Shown here in pieces: positions 1-9,536 of a stretch of DNA of 64,000 nucleotides; position 1 is the stretch's first letter, and each line of letters begins with the position of its first letter. Location of the stretch: positions 11,588,704 through 11,652,703 of the forward strand of contig OZ038452.1 of NCBI GenBank assembly GCA_964036195.1. The letters are read 5' to 3'. This DNA is from Sphaerolaimus hirsutus. Its lineage: Eukaryota > Nematoda > Chromadorea > Monhysterida > Sphaerolaimidae. The notes below the pieces were generated by a model. That model had not been told where the DNA came from and ran no database searches. It saw only the letters and a program-made list of their open reading frames with translations. The position numbers and the translations under genes were made by a program.

Positions 1-47
1 GACCAGTGTTGGCAATGTGCCAGCACCAAACAACATAGACTATGATA

Positions 48-320
48 TCATAAGTCCATATTGTCATCACTGTCGCTACTCTCACTACCAAATTCATCAT
101 TCCGCCTGACCTTCTCAAAATAGCCCCCATTTGAGTCTATGCACCTCTGCCACCTGACTACCACTTCCTCCATGATTTTTTTTTCTGAAAATCCTGGTCC
201 AGCAGGATGGAACCAGCTCACTACCTTCTCTTCTAGTTGCCGCCTGGTGTGCGACATGCCTATCAATGACTTCTTCGATGCAGGAAAAAGCCCATAATCA
301 AGTTCCCACGTTTCTTGCAC
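48..320 (-). pseudogene. C-terminal fragment of a mariner-like transposase
   Basis: The 90-residue frame ends in a stretch (VRWQRCIDSNGGYFEKV) resembling the C-terminus of mariner-family DDE transposases, where the pattern RWxKCIxxxGxYxE is common. Only the last quarter of such a protein is present: no catalytic aspartates lie in this frame and no upstream frame continues it within the window. The acidic Ser/Asp-rich tail is not typical of the family. I read it as a decayed mariner remnant; a small unrelated host protein is the alternative. Confidence 0.35.
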
Positions 321-353
321 ATCACCCTGATCAATTTTAACTTAATAGCAATG

Positions 354-452
354 AAGCAAAATGACCGAAATTTCAATCCCCGAAGTTTTATAACCGTAGC
401 TTACCCTAGCGCGAATCGCGAGCACTGCCCGGGGACTTTTCAGCCGGACTAA
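354..452. repeat. Dispersed repeat, copy 1 (shared with 5390-5575)
   Basis: The run from AAAATGACCGAAAT to GGACTAAGTAC recurs diverged at 5390-5575, including the words TAGCGCGAAT and GCGAGCACTG. It lies just upstream of the mariner-like remnant, so it may be its flank or 5-prime end. No termini are seen. Bases 453-820 hold nothing I recognise. Confidence 0.4.
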
Positions 453-820
453 GTACAATACCATAAAAGTTTGCATTCTTTACCTTGTCCACTTTGCAAT
501 TTACAATTTCCTTTAGCACAATGCTGACTGTATCTGTGATCCTTTTGATGTGAAAAATAATTATTATTACGTAACTATGTAGATCCCAAATGTCACTAGA
601 TTTGCTTATTGTAAATATTTATATTAGAGGATTTTTATAATCATGTCATGTTTAATGTGTTTTATCACGAGAGAAAATGTTAGAACGTCGTGTGTGTTTT
701 GAGAATGAACCTGCACAGACCTTTTTCTCGAGACAGCCGCAATTTTTATTGGTAAGATATTATTGAATCATCTAGATAAAAGAGCGAAACGTGACAGGAA
801 CAGGAGCTGGAAATGCTAAT

Positions 821-890
821 ACCGTATTTCCCCAAATACTGTCAATTAACACCCCCCTGGAAATACTCCCAGGTCTAAGCGAACCGAGGA
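821..890 (+). repeat. Fragment of a CCGTATT-TIR element
   Basis: Begins TACCGTATTTCC and continues with a C-run, as in the TA-flanked family seen complete at 3881-4288. No right terminus is present. Confidence 0.4.
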
Positions 891-967
891 AAAAATTACC
901 CGCATTTTGAATGAGGTACATCAGGTATGCTATATACATTATGTAATAATTTGTGCCAATTTGTATC

Positions 968-1653
968 TAACGAAGGAAAAGAAAAAGATTCGAAAATTCG
1001 AAAACGTTTTCGAATTTTTTTTGACTTTACGAATTTTTGAGCACTCGGTTAAAAAAAAATCGATTTTTTCAAAAGATTCGAAAAGACTTCAAGGCATTGA
1101 TATGTATTCTTAAGTTCAATGTCCTAAATCAATTGACAATTGACTTGCGGTATGTCTGAGCTGTAATAAAGACGTTGAGTTCTGAGTCTGTAGAAAAGAG
1201 ATTATGATTCGAGTGAATTGTAAAGTGTGTGCAGTAACTACAGATGAATTATGTGTATTGCCACTGATTTTGAATTTTTTGTTTCAGTGCCTTTCCCTGT
1301 TCTTGTAACAATAAGTGAATGAAACAAGGATATCATCAACTGGTCCACATGAGGGTTTTGATTGATGTAAATGCTAGACAATTGCAAAAATAAGGTTTAA
1401 AAAGTTATATGAACACAAATACTGCTTTTAAAGTTGTCAACACAATTTTTTTGCAAAAAAATTGAAAACTATTTTTTTAAATTCGAAAACTACCCAAAAA
1501 TTCGAAAACTATCAAAAAAAATTCGCAAATTCGAAAACTAAATTCGAAAATTCAAAAACTGTTTAGGGGAAAAATTCGAAAATTCGAAAAGTCATTTTAG
1601 AAAAAAATACTTAAAAATTTAAATACTTTTTTCTGGATGGTTTGCCATCGTTA
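968..1653. mobile_element. hAT-like element, TTCGAAAA-repeat family (copy 1)
   Basis: Ends TAACGAAGG...CCATCGTTA, flanked by the exact 8-bp duplication TTTGTATC (960-967 and 1654-1661). Both subterminal parts are built from the word ATTCGAAAA in opposite orientations around a short unique core. An 8-bp TSD is the hAT superfamily hallmark. No transposase is encoded, so it is non-autonomous. A second copy lies at 32334-32787. Confidence 0.75.
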
Positions 1654-1666
1654 TTTGTATCGCACC

Positions 1667-1800
1667 TAGTGATGGAATGGCGCCAGCGCCAAAAAGGCGC
1701 CAGAGAAAATGGCGCCTCAGCGCCATCTGGAAAAATGGCGCCAGCGCCAAAAGGGCGCCAGAGAAAATGGCGCCAGGCGCCATAATGGCGCCAAAAATTA
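1667..1800 (+). repeat. Truncated GGCGCC-repeat hAT-like element
   Basis: Starts TAGTGATGGAATGGCGCC, the terminus of the complete copy at 29169-30066, followed by alternating GGCGCC/GGCGCA words. The right terminus is missing. It begins 5 bp after the TSD of the preceding element. Confidence 0.6.
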
Positions 1801-1968
1801 AAGCCATTTTTTCAGCATGTAGATCATCACAGAAGCATCTAAAGAAGAGCAATGTGTCATACCATTTTCCTCAATAAAAAAAGCCACATAAACTGCAGCT
1901 TATAATTGTATATAGGTAATAAACCACATCTTATAATTGTATATAGGTAATATACCTATAAATATATA

Positions 1969-2368
1969 CCGTATTTCCTCGAAATACCCCCCGGGGGGTG
2001 ATTGTTTCATAGTGGTCCCGAGAGGGGGGGGGGTTAAACGAGGGGGGGGGGTATTTCGAGGGGGGGGTTATTATTTCACAAGAAAATTTTTGAAAACCAA
2101 GTACGAAATTGTCGTCTGAAACGTACGCAGACGTCGAAAAATGCATTAAAAACCGCCATTTATAAGGTTCTGTAGACTAATATTAGTACGTAGATGGTAT
2201 AAACACTGTTCTAACATGATTCCGACATGGTTTTAACGTGTGTTCTGCACTACGCAGAACACAAACTGCAGTATTTGTCATGTACGTTCTCTTTACACTC
2301 AATTTGGGGGGGGTATTTCGAGGGGGGGGTGATTGTTTCATAGTGGTCTCGAGAGGGGGGGGGGTCAA
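1969..2368. mobile_element. CCGTATT-TIR element, right end missing
   Basis: Left TIR CCGTATTTCCTCGAAATAC follows a TA, then G-runs and the interior word CGTACGCAGACG shared with other copies. The right part stops in a G-run at about 2368, where a different repeat begins. Confidence 0.65.
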
Positions 2369-2369
2369 A

Positions 2370-2646
2370 GTTGTTTGTCAGTTGTTCATAAAGGTCTTAA
2401 AACACTGTTGAATGCCAGAAACGTGGCATAAAATGAACGCTGGGAGTTTGCGTTCACATTTTTGCATGCAAAAACGTCGTTTTTTCACGTTTTGGTAATT
2501 TACACTAATTTTTCCGGGATCGGGATCCCGGACTTTGGAGTTTCTCGGGATCGGGATCGGGATTTGAAAAGTTTCGGGATCGGGATCGGGACTGCTAAAT
2601 CCCGGAATTTCACGGGATCCGGGATCGGGATCCCGTTAGAACCCTA
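2370..2646. repeat. Right half of a GGGATC-repeat hAT-like element
   Basis: Carries the same interior as the full copy at 39239-39690 (GTTCATAAAGG, CATTTTTGCATGCAAAAACG), then tandem GGGATC words, and ends AGAACCCTA. The left half is lost at the junction with the preceding G-run. Confidence 0.65.
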
Positions 2647-2716
2647 GTCGAGGTGCAGTTTTTTTAGGTAAAAGTAAAAACATTTTGATTTACATATTTT
2701 GTAGTCAGGCTGTGAG

Positions 2717-3744
2717 CAGGGTTGGCAAAATCTCAGAAAAAAATAAAATAAAATGGAAAATTTAAGAATAAAATAAAATAAAATAAAATGGAAAATTTAG
2801 AATAAAAATAAAAATTGTATAAAAATTCGAATTTTTGTAAAATTGTATAAAAATTCGTATTTTTGTAAAATTGTATAAAAATTCATGTTTTTTTTTGTAA
2901 AATTTTATCTCATTGCTTGAGTTTCTACCTGTTTATTCATCGATCTGGGGGCAGTTCCAAGCTTTGTAAAGTGTCAAATGTCATGTAAAATGACATGCAA
3001 AGTGTCAATCATCATGACAAATGTAAAGTAAAGTGTAAATTGTCATGGCATATAAAAATAAAACTATCAATTGTCAGGTGAATTGTATCCAAATGTTATG
3101 TTTTGCATCCAAATTATGTTGTTGTTGAATCCAAATCTTATGTGAACATTTGGATACAAAAACATTAGATTTAAATACCAAACATACTATGGATACAAAA
3201 ACACAACATTTGGATACACAATTTTCACTTTGCATGGCAATTGTAATGACAATTGCCACTTTGCTTGAAATTTGACATGACAGTTGACATTTTGCATGAG
3301 AATTGACACTTGACTTTACATTTGTCATGACAATTGACACTTTGCATGACATTTCACAAATGTGCCCAGTACACTCCAGTAGTCCTTCTACTGAAAATGC
3401 TCACCATTTTTATCAATAATTGTCACTAAACACTTGCAGCCAGCTAACAATACGGGGTAAACAACCATTTTGAAAAGTAAGGGGTAAATTTGTCACGGTT
3501 TTTCATGTATAGGTCTAATTGTAACATTTTTCTGGTCTTGCATGCATGATTTCGATTTTTTGTAAAAATTTTGTACAATTTTTGTAATTTTTTTGTAAAA
3601 TAGTGTCATTTTATTTTATTAATGACTTTTGGGAATAAAATAAAATAAAATAAAATGAAACAAGAATAAAATTAAAATAAAATAAAATTTTTATACAATT
3701 TTTATACAATTTTACTAAAATGAATTTTTATAAAACCAACCCTG
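2717..3744. mobile_element. hAT-like element with A/T-repeat subterminal arms
   Basis: Ends CAGGGTTGG...CCAACCCTG with the exact 8-bp duplication GCTGTGAG (2709-2716, 3745-3752). The arms are AATAAAAT repeats in both orientations. It encloses the CTGGGGGCAG element at 2945-3369, so that one inserted later. Confidence 0.7.
2945..3369. mobile_element. CTGGGGGCAG-TIR element nested in the A/T hAT element
   Basis: Left end CTGGGGGCAGTTCC, then TGTAAAGTGTCAAATG; right end CATTTCACAAATGTGCCCAG. The interior is rich in CAATTGTCATG-type words in both orientations. It belongs to the family forming whole introns at 26736-27148 and 42956-43120. Here the flanks are transposon sequence, not coding. Confidence 0.5.
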
Positions 3745-3880
3745 GCTGTGAGTAAATTTAAAATACTTTATGTTTATGTATACTTTGAAAAAAGTTTGAG
3801 TTATTAACAAATTTGGAAATTTCTCCAAAAACCAGCTTCAAAAAATGGCGTAGTGGTATTACCTAAAATGAATCTGTATA

Positions 3881-4288
3881 CCGTATTTCCTCGAAATACC
3901 TCCTGGGGGGAGATTGTTTCAGAGTGTGAATTTTGAGGGGGTTAAACGAGGGGGGGGCTTATTATTTCGCCAGAAATTTTTTCAAATTCCAGTACTCAAT
4001 TGTCGTCTGTAACGTACGCAGACGTAGAAAAATGCAACAATAACCGCTATATATAAGAGTCTATTGACTTATTTAAGTGTGTAACACTTCTAAACAATGT
4101 TTTAACGTAACAATTCATTGTTTTTAATGTGTGTTTTGCATTGCCCGCATCACAAACCGCAGTTTTGTTATGTACGTTCTCTGTACACTCAATTGGGGGG
4201 GGGGGGTATTTCGAGGGGGTGGGTAATTATTTCATAGTGTCCATTTTGAGGGGGTATTTCGAGACTGGGGTATTTCGAGGAAATACGG
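3881..4288. mobile_element. Complete CCGTATT-TIR element (408 bp)
   Basis: TIR CCGTATTTCCTCGAAATAC at both ends, flanked by TA (3879-3880, 4289-4290). Subterminal C/G runs alternate with TATTTCGAGG; the interior includes TGTACGTTCTCTGTACACTC. TA flanks fit a Tc1/mariner/pogo-type integration, but no transposase is present. This is the reference copy for the first subfamily. Confidence 0.8.
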
Positions 4289-4497
4289 TAATTGATGTGT
4301 ATGATGTAAATATTTTCACTCTTGTTTTTATGATGTAAATATTTTCACTCTTGTGTATATGATGAATTAGTGCTTATAATAGGTCAGTAGACAAGATGAG
4401 TTGATAAATGATGTTTTATAATTCAAAATGAACCTGGCTTGACCGGCTGGTATACTAAATAACAAATATTATTATCACTCATTATTACTAGTTTTCA

Positions 4498-4690
4498 CCG
4501 TGACTTTGTGTGAAAACTGAAATTTTTTCAAATACAAATTAATGAACACGGTTGAATGATTTGATTTTATTTAAATAAATGAAAGTTGAAAATTTTAAAC
4601 TAAAACACAAATATCATACAAAGAGAGTAGGCTGGATGTCGCCATGTCGCCATTTCAGTTTTCACATCGGTCACGGTGAAAACTAGTGTC
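4498..4690. mobile_element. CTAGTTTTCACCGTGA-TIR element, copy 1
   Basis: Ends CTAGTTTTCACCGTGA and TCACGGTGAAAACTAG, with an AT-rich interior. Related copies lie at 14922-15111, 26799-27011, 28964-29146 and around 29159-30308. Outside the TIR the copies share GTAGGGCC, so the true terminus may extend a few bases. Confidence 0.6.
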
Positions 4691-4717
4691 TGTAGGGCCA
4701 TTTGAACATATGCCTAA

Positions 4718-4870
4718 GGGGGGGGGGGGGGTTATTCAGATATATGTGGCACCCCATTTGGTCAAATTTATTACCAGTTGTGGATATGTGACCTTTTTTA
4801 TTACGATCCCACGAAAATGTCTGACAAAATAATACCTCCTCGAATTAACCCCCCCCTCCCGACAACATTT
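4718..4870. repeat. Fragment of a CCGTATT/TCGAATTAACCCC element
   Basis: A G-run, the interior words GACAAAATAATA and CTCGAATTAACCCCCC, and a C-run match the second CCGTATT subfamily (complete at 38635-39058). Neither terminus is present. Confidence 0.45.
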
Positions 4871-5389
4871 GCTGACTAAATTAATTGAATAAGTAAGTCT
4901 GAGAACTGTTCCAAAAGAATTCGGAAGTTGGAAAATTCTCAATGTGCAATTTGAAACTCAAAAACACACATTTTTATGTTTGCAACATTGTTGTTAAAAT
5001 ACTGGTGTTGTCGTCGAATCGCTGTCGCTGTCGAATGGTCGAACGTGCTGTCGAATCATCTTCATTCTTCAATCAAGTTCGGACTTTGTTCTGCTGACGA
5101 CGGCCGCAGTGTCATCGTCAGAATTCTTTGCCAAAATATTTAAAACAACAGCAAAAACAACAAAAACGGTCCACTTCATGTGTTTGGCATATGAACGCAT
5201 TGGTGGCCTGCACACTAGTTGACACATGTGTGTCAACTCCGATTTCGGCTTTGCGTGTCGCAGAGCGATCCCCAAATGCAAAAGCGTTGAATACTATCAG
5301 CACATTACCAACACTGGTGGCTTACACTAGCCAAAGTTTCATGTTATCAACTTAAAGCAGCATTGAGCTGGAGCACCATGTGTACATCA
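4871..5389. other. Unassigned sequence
   Basis: No family or convincing gene is recognised. It contains a GTCGAATCGCTGTCG-like simple repeat near 5010-5055 and the palindrome GTTGACACATGTGTGTCAAC at 5218-5237. Short open frames on both strands lack splice or family support. Confidence 0.3.
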
Positions 5390-5578
5390 GTACAAAATGA
5401 CCGAAATTATAACCCCCACAGTTCCGCAGTGGGTTGAGCTAGAGGGGTGAAATTTTGGTTGAAAACTCAAAACACCTGATATATTAACGTGTTAAAATTT
5501 TTATGACCGTAGCTTTCCCCTAGCGCGAATGGCGAGCACTGTCGAGGGAATTTTCAGCCCGACCAGGTACTTGACTTT
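5390..5578. repeat. Dispersed repeat, copy 2 (shared with 354-452)
   Basis: Repeats AAAATGACCGAAAT, TAGCGCGAATGG and GCGAGCACTGTCG from copy 1, with extra sequence between. No TIR or TSD found. Confidence 0.4.
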
Positions 5579-5685
5579 CACTTCTCACTCATAAATATAT
5601 TTCTCACTCATAAATTTACTTCTCACACATAAATTTCTTTCTCACTCATAAATTTCCCTCTCACTCATAAATTTATGTCTCAGTG
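5579..5685 (+). repeat. Tandem repeat, unit about 18-19 bp
   Basis: About five to six imperfect units of TTCTCACTCATAAATTT in direct orientation. Spacer-free, so not CRISPR-like. Confidence 0.65.
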
Positions 5686-5753
5686 TCAGTGTTCGTTTAG
5701 CTCCATTTTGCCTATTTTCATCTTCATAATCGCAATTTTTGTCTATATACATA

Positions 5754-5955
5754 CCGTATTACCTCGAATTAAATCCCCCTTGAATTACCCCCCTCTCGAA
5801 ATACCCCCCTAAAATTCGGCTGAGGAAATAAACCCCCCCTCGAAATACCCCCCCCCCCTAAAATTGAGTGTAAAGGGAACGTACATGACAAATACCGCAG
5901 TTTGTGATCTGTACAATGCAGAACACACGTTAAAACTGATGATTGAGTGATGTTA
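5754..5955. mobile_element. CCGTATT-TIR element, truncated
   Basis: Left TIR CCGTATTACCTCGAATTA after TA, C-runs with CTCGAAATACCCCCC, then the interior (GTGTAAAGGGAACGTACATG) of the first subfamily. It mixes features of the two subfamilies. The right end is missing. Confidence 0.55.
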
Positions 5956-5973
5956 GGGTAGGGTTTATGTGTA

Positions 5974-6630
5974 CCGTATACTCGGCGTACGTGATACTCT
6001 GCCCTCGCACCGATTTATGTCTCGTGTTGGAAGCGTGCCAATGATTATTAAATCATGCGATTTCCGTAAAAATATGAAAACATTCATCGATGTGAATATG
6101 TTAATGAATAACATTATAACAACAATCAATTTTTTCATCTTTTTATGAAACTCGGATGCGTTAACCATCGTTGGCACACTTCCAGCGGGAACCACGCGTG
6201 CAGGGTGTAAAGTAACCGGAGTATATTACCTCGAATTATCCCCCCCCCCCTTGAATTAACCCCCCCTCGAATTAACCCCCCTTCAAAATGGGCTTGGGAA
6301 ATAATAAACCCCCCCTCGAAATACCCCCCCTCCGGAATGATGTACATGTATGCAATGTACATGATGTATTTATTACTACTGATTTGCATCGCAGCTACAG
6401 TGATACGCTCATTTGTGTACGATGTAGATCTTTAGCCCAAATATAACCTATTTTCTCACGTTTATTACTGTTTTTGTGTAAGAAAATGCGTATTCTTTAC
6501 TATGAATTTCACGAAAATATCTGACGAAATAATAAAACCCCCCCTCGAATAACCCCCCCTCGAATTAACCCCCCTCAAATTTTGCTGGCGAAATAATAAA
6601 CCCCCATGGGGGTATTTCGAGGTAATACGG
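5974..6630. mobile_element. CCGTATT-TIR element with another element inside its left TIR
   Basis: TA (5972-5973), then CCGTA; the TIR resumes at 6226 as TTACCTCGAATTA after a 245-bp insertion. The right TIR GGGGGTATTTCGAGGTAATACGG ends at 6630, followed by TA. Closing the insertion at its duplicated TA restores the standard TIR, which fixes the order of events. Confidence 0.75.
5979..6223. mobile_element. TACTCGGCGG-family element nested in a TIR
   Basis: Ends TACTCGGCGTAC and GTAACCGGAGTA, flanked by TA (5977-5978, 6224-6225). Same family as 26125-26390 and 32818-33074. No transposase. Confidence 0.7.
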
Positions 6631-6714
6631 TATAAACAGTTATATATGCCTATAACCACATATCTATCTATGTAATTGTTTGATTTTTCTATGTCTGAGT
6701 ATGGGGAATTTCCG

Positions 6715-6832
6715 AAAATTTCTGGCGAAATAATAGACCCCCCCCCTTGAATGAACCCCCCCTCGAATTATCCCCCCTAAAATTTTGCTGGCGAAATAAT
6801 AAACCCCCTGGGGGTATTTCGAGGTAATACGG
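6715..6832. repeat. Right end of a CCGTATT-TIR element
   Basis: Interior words CTGGCGAAATAATA, C-runs and the right TIR ending GAGGTAATACGG at 6832 with TA after it. The left end is missing. Confidence 0.55.
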
Positions 6833-7025
6833 TAGTTATATAACCATTAGCTATTTATAGACTATGATTAATTTGAGCGATTTCGTAACAATTTAGTGAC
6901 TGGCTGTTTTTGGTCAGCTGCCAGTTTGTCATACTGGGTCTGTCCACTGCGCACGGCAATATGTGCTTCGCGTGTAAGATAGGTAGTTTGCAAATTTTAC
7001 GGTTCTTTTACACTAGTGTGTAAAA

Positions 7026-7454
7026 GTGTGTATGGTCTACTTTTATTCGATTACTTTTGAACACAAAACAACTTTCGAAAAATATTGCGTCATATCTGGA
7101 ACGAATCACTTATTAACCCACCCACAAAATAAAAATGTTATTCCGTGTGTAGTCCGCGGTGAAATTCATCAAAAGGCGGAGCCAGCGTTTGGCAACAAAA
7201 AAGCAAAAACAAAAAAGAAAAGGTTGGAACCGAGTCAGGACAAAAAGATACTGGATTTCGCGTACCGAACAATAAGAGCACATCAGCAAAATTACAAATG
7301 CCAAGATCGACTTCACCAATGGAATGCCGGTAGGTGGAACCTAACGAAAATCTCATCTGTGCAGAAAACGAATATTTTCAATCGTGACTCAACGGCCCCG
7401 CACCTGTACGCACAAACGCCCGGCGCGCACAAACGCCTGGCACGCACAAAATGA
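7026..7454 (+). other. Open frame of unknown status (142 aa)
   Basis: A Lys-rich frame with a stretch KKAKTKKKRLEPSQDKKI near its middle. The last part runs into the hAT-like element starting at 7394, so at least the C-terminus is not original coding sequence. No family is recognised, and a chance frame or the remnant of a basic protein is equally possible. Bases 6840-7025 hold nothing recognised. Confidence 0.2.
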
Positions 7455-8178
7455 AAGTCCGGCACGCACAAACGCCCGGTATGCACAAAACTGTAGCTTT
7501 GTGTGTGCCGCACAATGTGCGTGCCAGTCGTTTGTGCGCGCCGGTCATATGTGCGGGCGGGGCTTGTAGTGAAACATAAATGAGTGAGACCAACGTGAGA
7601 CATAAATGAGTGCGAGGGCGGAGTATCATATCCGCCGAGTATAAATAACATTGCCGCCAATCTCACTGAGTTTTTGAGTGCATGTTGGGTGCATTCACGT
7701 GTAAGTGCGGTGCACATACACGTGTCGCGGTGGGGGGGGGGGGGGGCGTGTAAGACATAATTAACTTAGACAAATCAGTTGACAATCAAAATTTCGTCAA
7801 CAGCGAAATCTGTTTTCTACATTCAAATCGCGATTATCAAAAGCTCGCGACTCACGATCCAATAGCACACAACGCAGTCAAGACACGCAGGTGTGCTCTT
7901 GCCCATATATACGTGTACTCTTGTAATCCAGGTGCTCATGTATGGGGGGGGGGGGGGTGCTCATGTATGGGGTGGCAAACACAAAGTGGGGGGGGATGAA
8001 AATCCCATGGCCGGTACGCACAAATGACCGGCGCGCACAAACGACTGGCACGCACAAATGCCCGGTACGCACAGAGCATCAGATTTGTGCGCGCCGGGCG
8101 TTTGTGCGTGGCGGGCTCAATTTTGTGCATGCCGGGCGTTTGTGCGCGCCGGGCGTTTGTGCGTAGGAGGCCTGGCCC
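7394..8178. mobile_element. hAT-like element with CACAAACGCCCGG arms
   Basis: Flanked by the exact 8-bp duplication GACTCAAC (7386-7393, 8179-8186). Both ends carry clusters of a 16-18-bp word (CGCACAAACGCCCGGCG) in both orientations: 7400-7562 and 8009-8165. The core contains a fragment of the TACTCGGCGG family near 7615-7650, a long G-run near 7731 and another near 7945. Termini GGCCCCGCACC/GGCCTGGCCC are only loosely inverted. Non-autonomous. Confidence 0.6.
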
Positions 8179-8663
8179 GACTCAACCACTACTGCTTGTG
8201 ATGGAAAAAACGGGCCTTAGTATTACGGGACTATACAATTGTGGGGGGCGATTGGCATGGATCTTTTACTTTCATGGGTTCCAAGTTTTTTTTTTCAATT
8301 TAAATTTTTTTAAACGCAAGCATCGAAACCGTTTATTTCCTTCCCTACCTGTACTGCATATTCTTGACAGTCTGGAACATTTCGTGAATGGCCTTTAGCA
8401 GGGGTCTCGAATGGGGAGGGTTGGGGGGAGGTTACCCCCCCAAACCGCCCAGCTATCTATCTATCCCGAAGACCGCTGAGCTAGGATTTTTGAGCGGGGC
8501 GGATTGTATACGGAGCCCGGCAAACGGGGGGGGGGGCGGCGCCCCCCACCCCTAAAATTTGACCCGTGTGGTAAAGGAAAGGCGCCTTGGTGCCAGCGCC
8601 ATTCGTAGGCGCCACGCCATGGCGCTTTTGGCGTTGGCACTGGCGCAAAATACTGCTGTACAT

Positions 8664-9516
8664 TAGGGTTCAAACGGGACCACGGTCCCGGTACATGGTT
8701 CGGCAAAAAGTCGGGACTGGGGCGGTCCCGGTCCCGGTCCCGACACCCCAGTCCCGGTCCCGGTCCCGGTCCCGACAATTGAAAAAGGCCAGTCCCGGTC
8801 CCGGTCCCGGTCCCGACACCCCAGTCCCGGTCCCGGTCCCGGTCCCGACAATTGAAAAAGGCCAGTCCCGGTCCCGGTCCCGGTCCCGACCACCCAGTCC
8901 CGGTCCCGGTCCCGGTCCCGGAATTTTTCAGCGGTCCCGATAAGAAAAATTTACCAGACTGGATCCAAATTTTGCTTTTTAAATACTTGTAAAATTCGAA
9001 AAAATTCGCGCCAGTCGGTGCATTCTCATTCCGTCGACGAATTTTTGACGTTTTTTTTGGTGAGTTCCAAACATTCTCATTCATGTTTGACATCAGAGAA
9101 GGCTGAAAAATTTATTTTCCTTCAGAAAGCACTGCACCAGCTTATGTATCAATACTCACTGTCATAATTTTCGTGCATTATGTCTTTTTTTGTGACTCAA
9201 TTGAATTTTGTGACTTATATTATATTTTTGATGACAATTTTGATTGAATGAAGTGTGAAAATCATATGAAACTTCTGAAAATATGCATTCAAATGGTTAT
9301 CGGTCCCGTAAGGGCTCAAAATAGGGCTGTGGTCCTGGTACCTGGTTCGGCAAATCCTGGTCCCGGTCCGGATGCCCCAGTCCCGGTCCCGGTCCCGACA
9401 ATTGAAAAATGCCAGTCCCGGTCCCGACCACCTAGTCCCGGTCCCGGTCCCGGTCCCGATAAAAAAAATTTCTGGTCCCGGTCCCGGTCCGAAAAACTGG
9501 TCCCGTTTGAACCCTA
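8664..9516. mobile_element. hAT-like element, CCGGTCCC-repeat family (copy 1)
   Basis: Ends TAGGGTTCAAACGGGACC and GGTCCCGTTTGAACCCTA, with exact 8-bp TSD CTGTACAT (8656-8663, 9517-9524). The two arms are near-tandem CCGGTCCC words interrupted by CAATTGAAAAAGGCC; the core (8940-9300) is unique and AT-rich. Long Pro/Gly/Thr open frames through the arms are artefacts of the repeat. Confidence 0.85.
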
Positions 9517-9536
9517 CTGTACATGTATGTACTTTA

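Noticed and set aside
8461..9093. Long open frames rich in Gly-Thr, Pro-Gly or Arg-Ser across the CCGGTCCC arms
   Set aside because: Repeat words with a length not divisible by stops keep several frames open on both strands; not genes. The same applies to 9248-9722, 15484-15962, 24411-25007 and 39034-39797.
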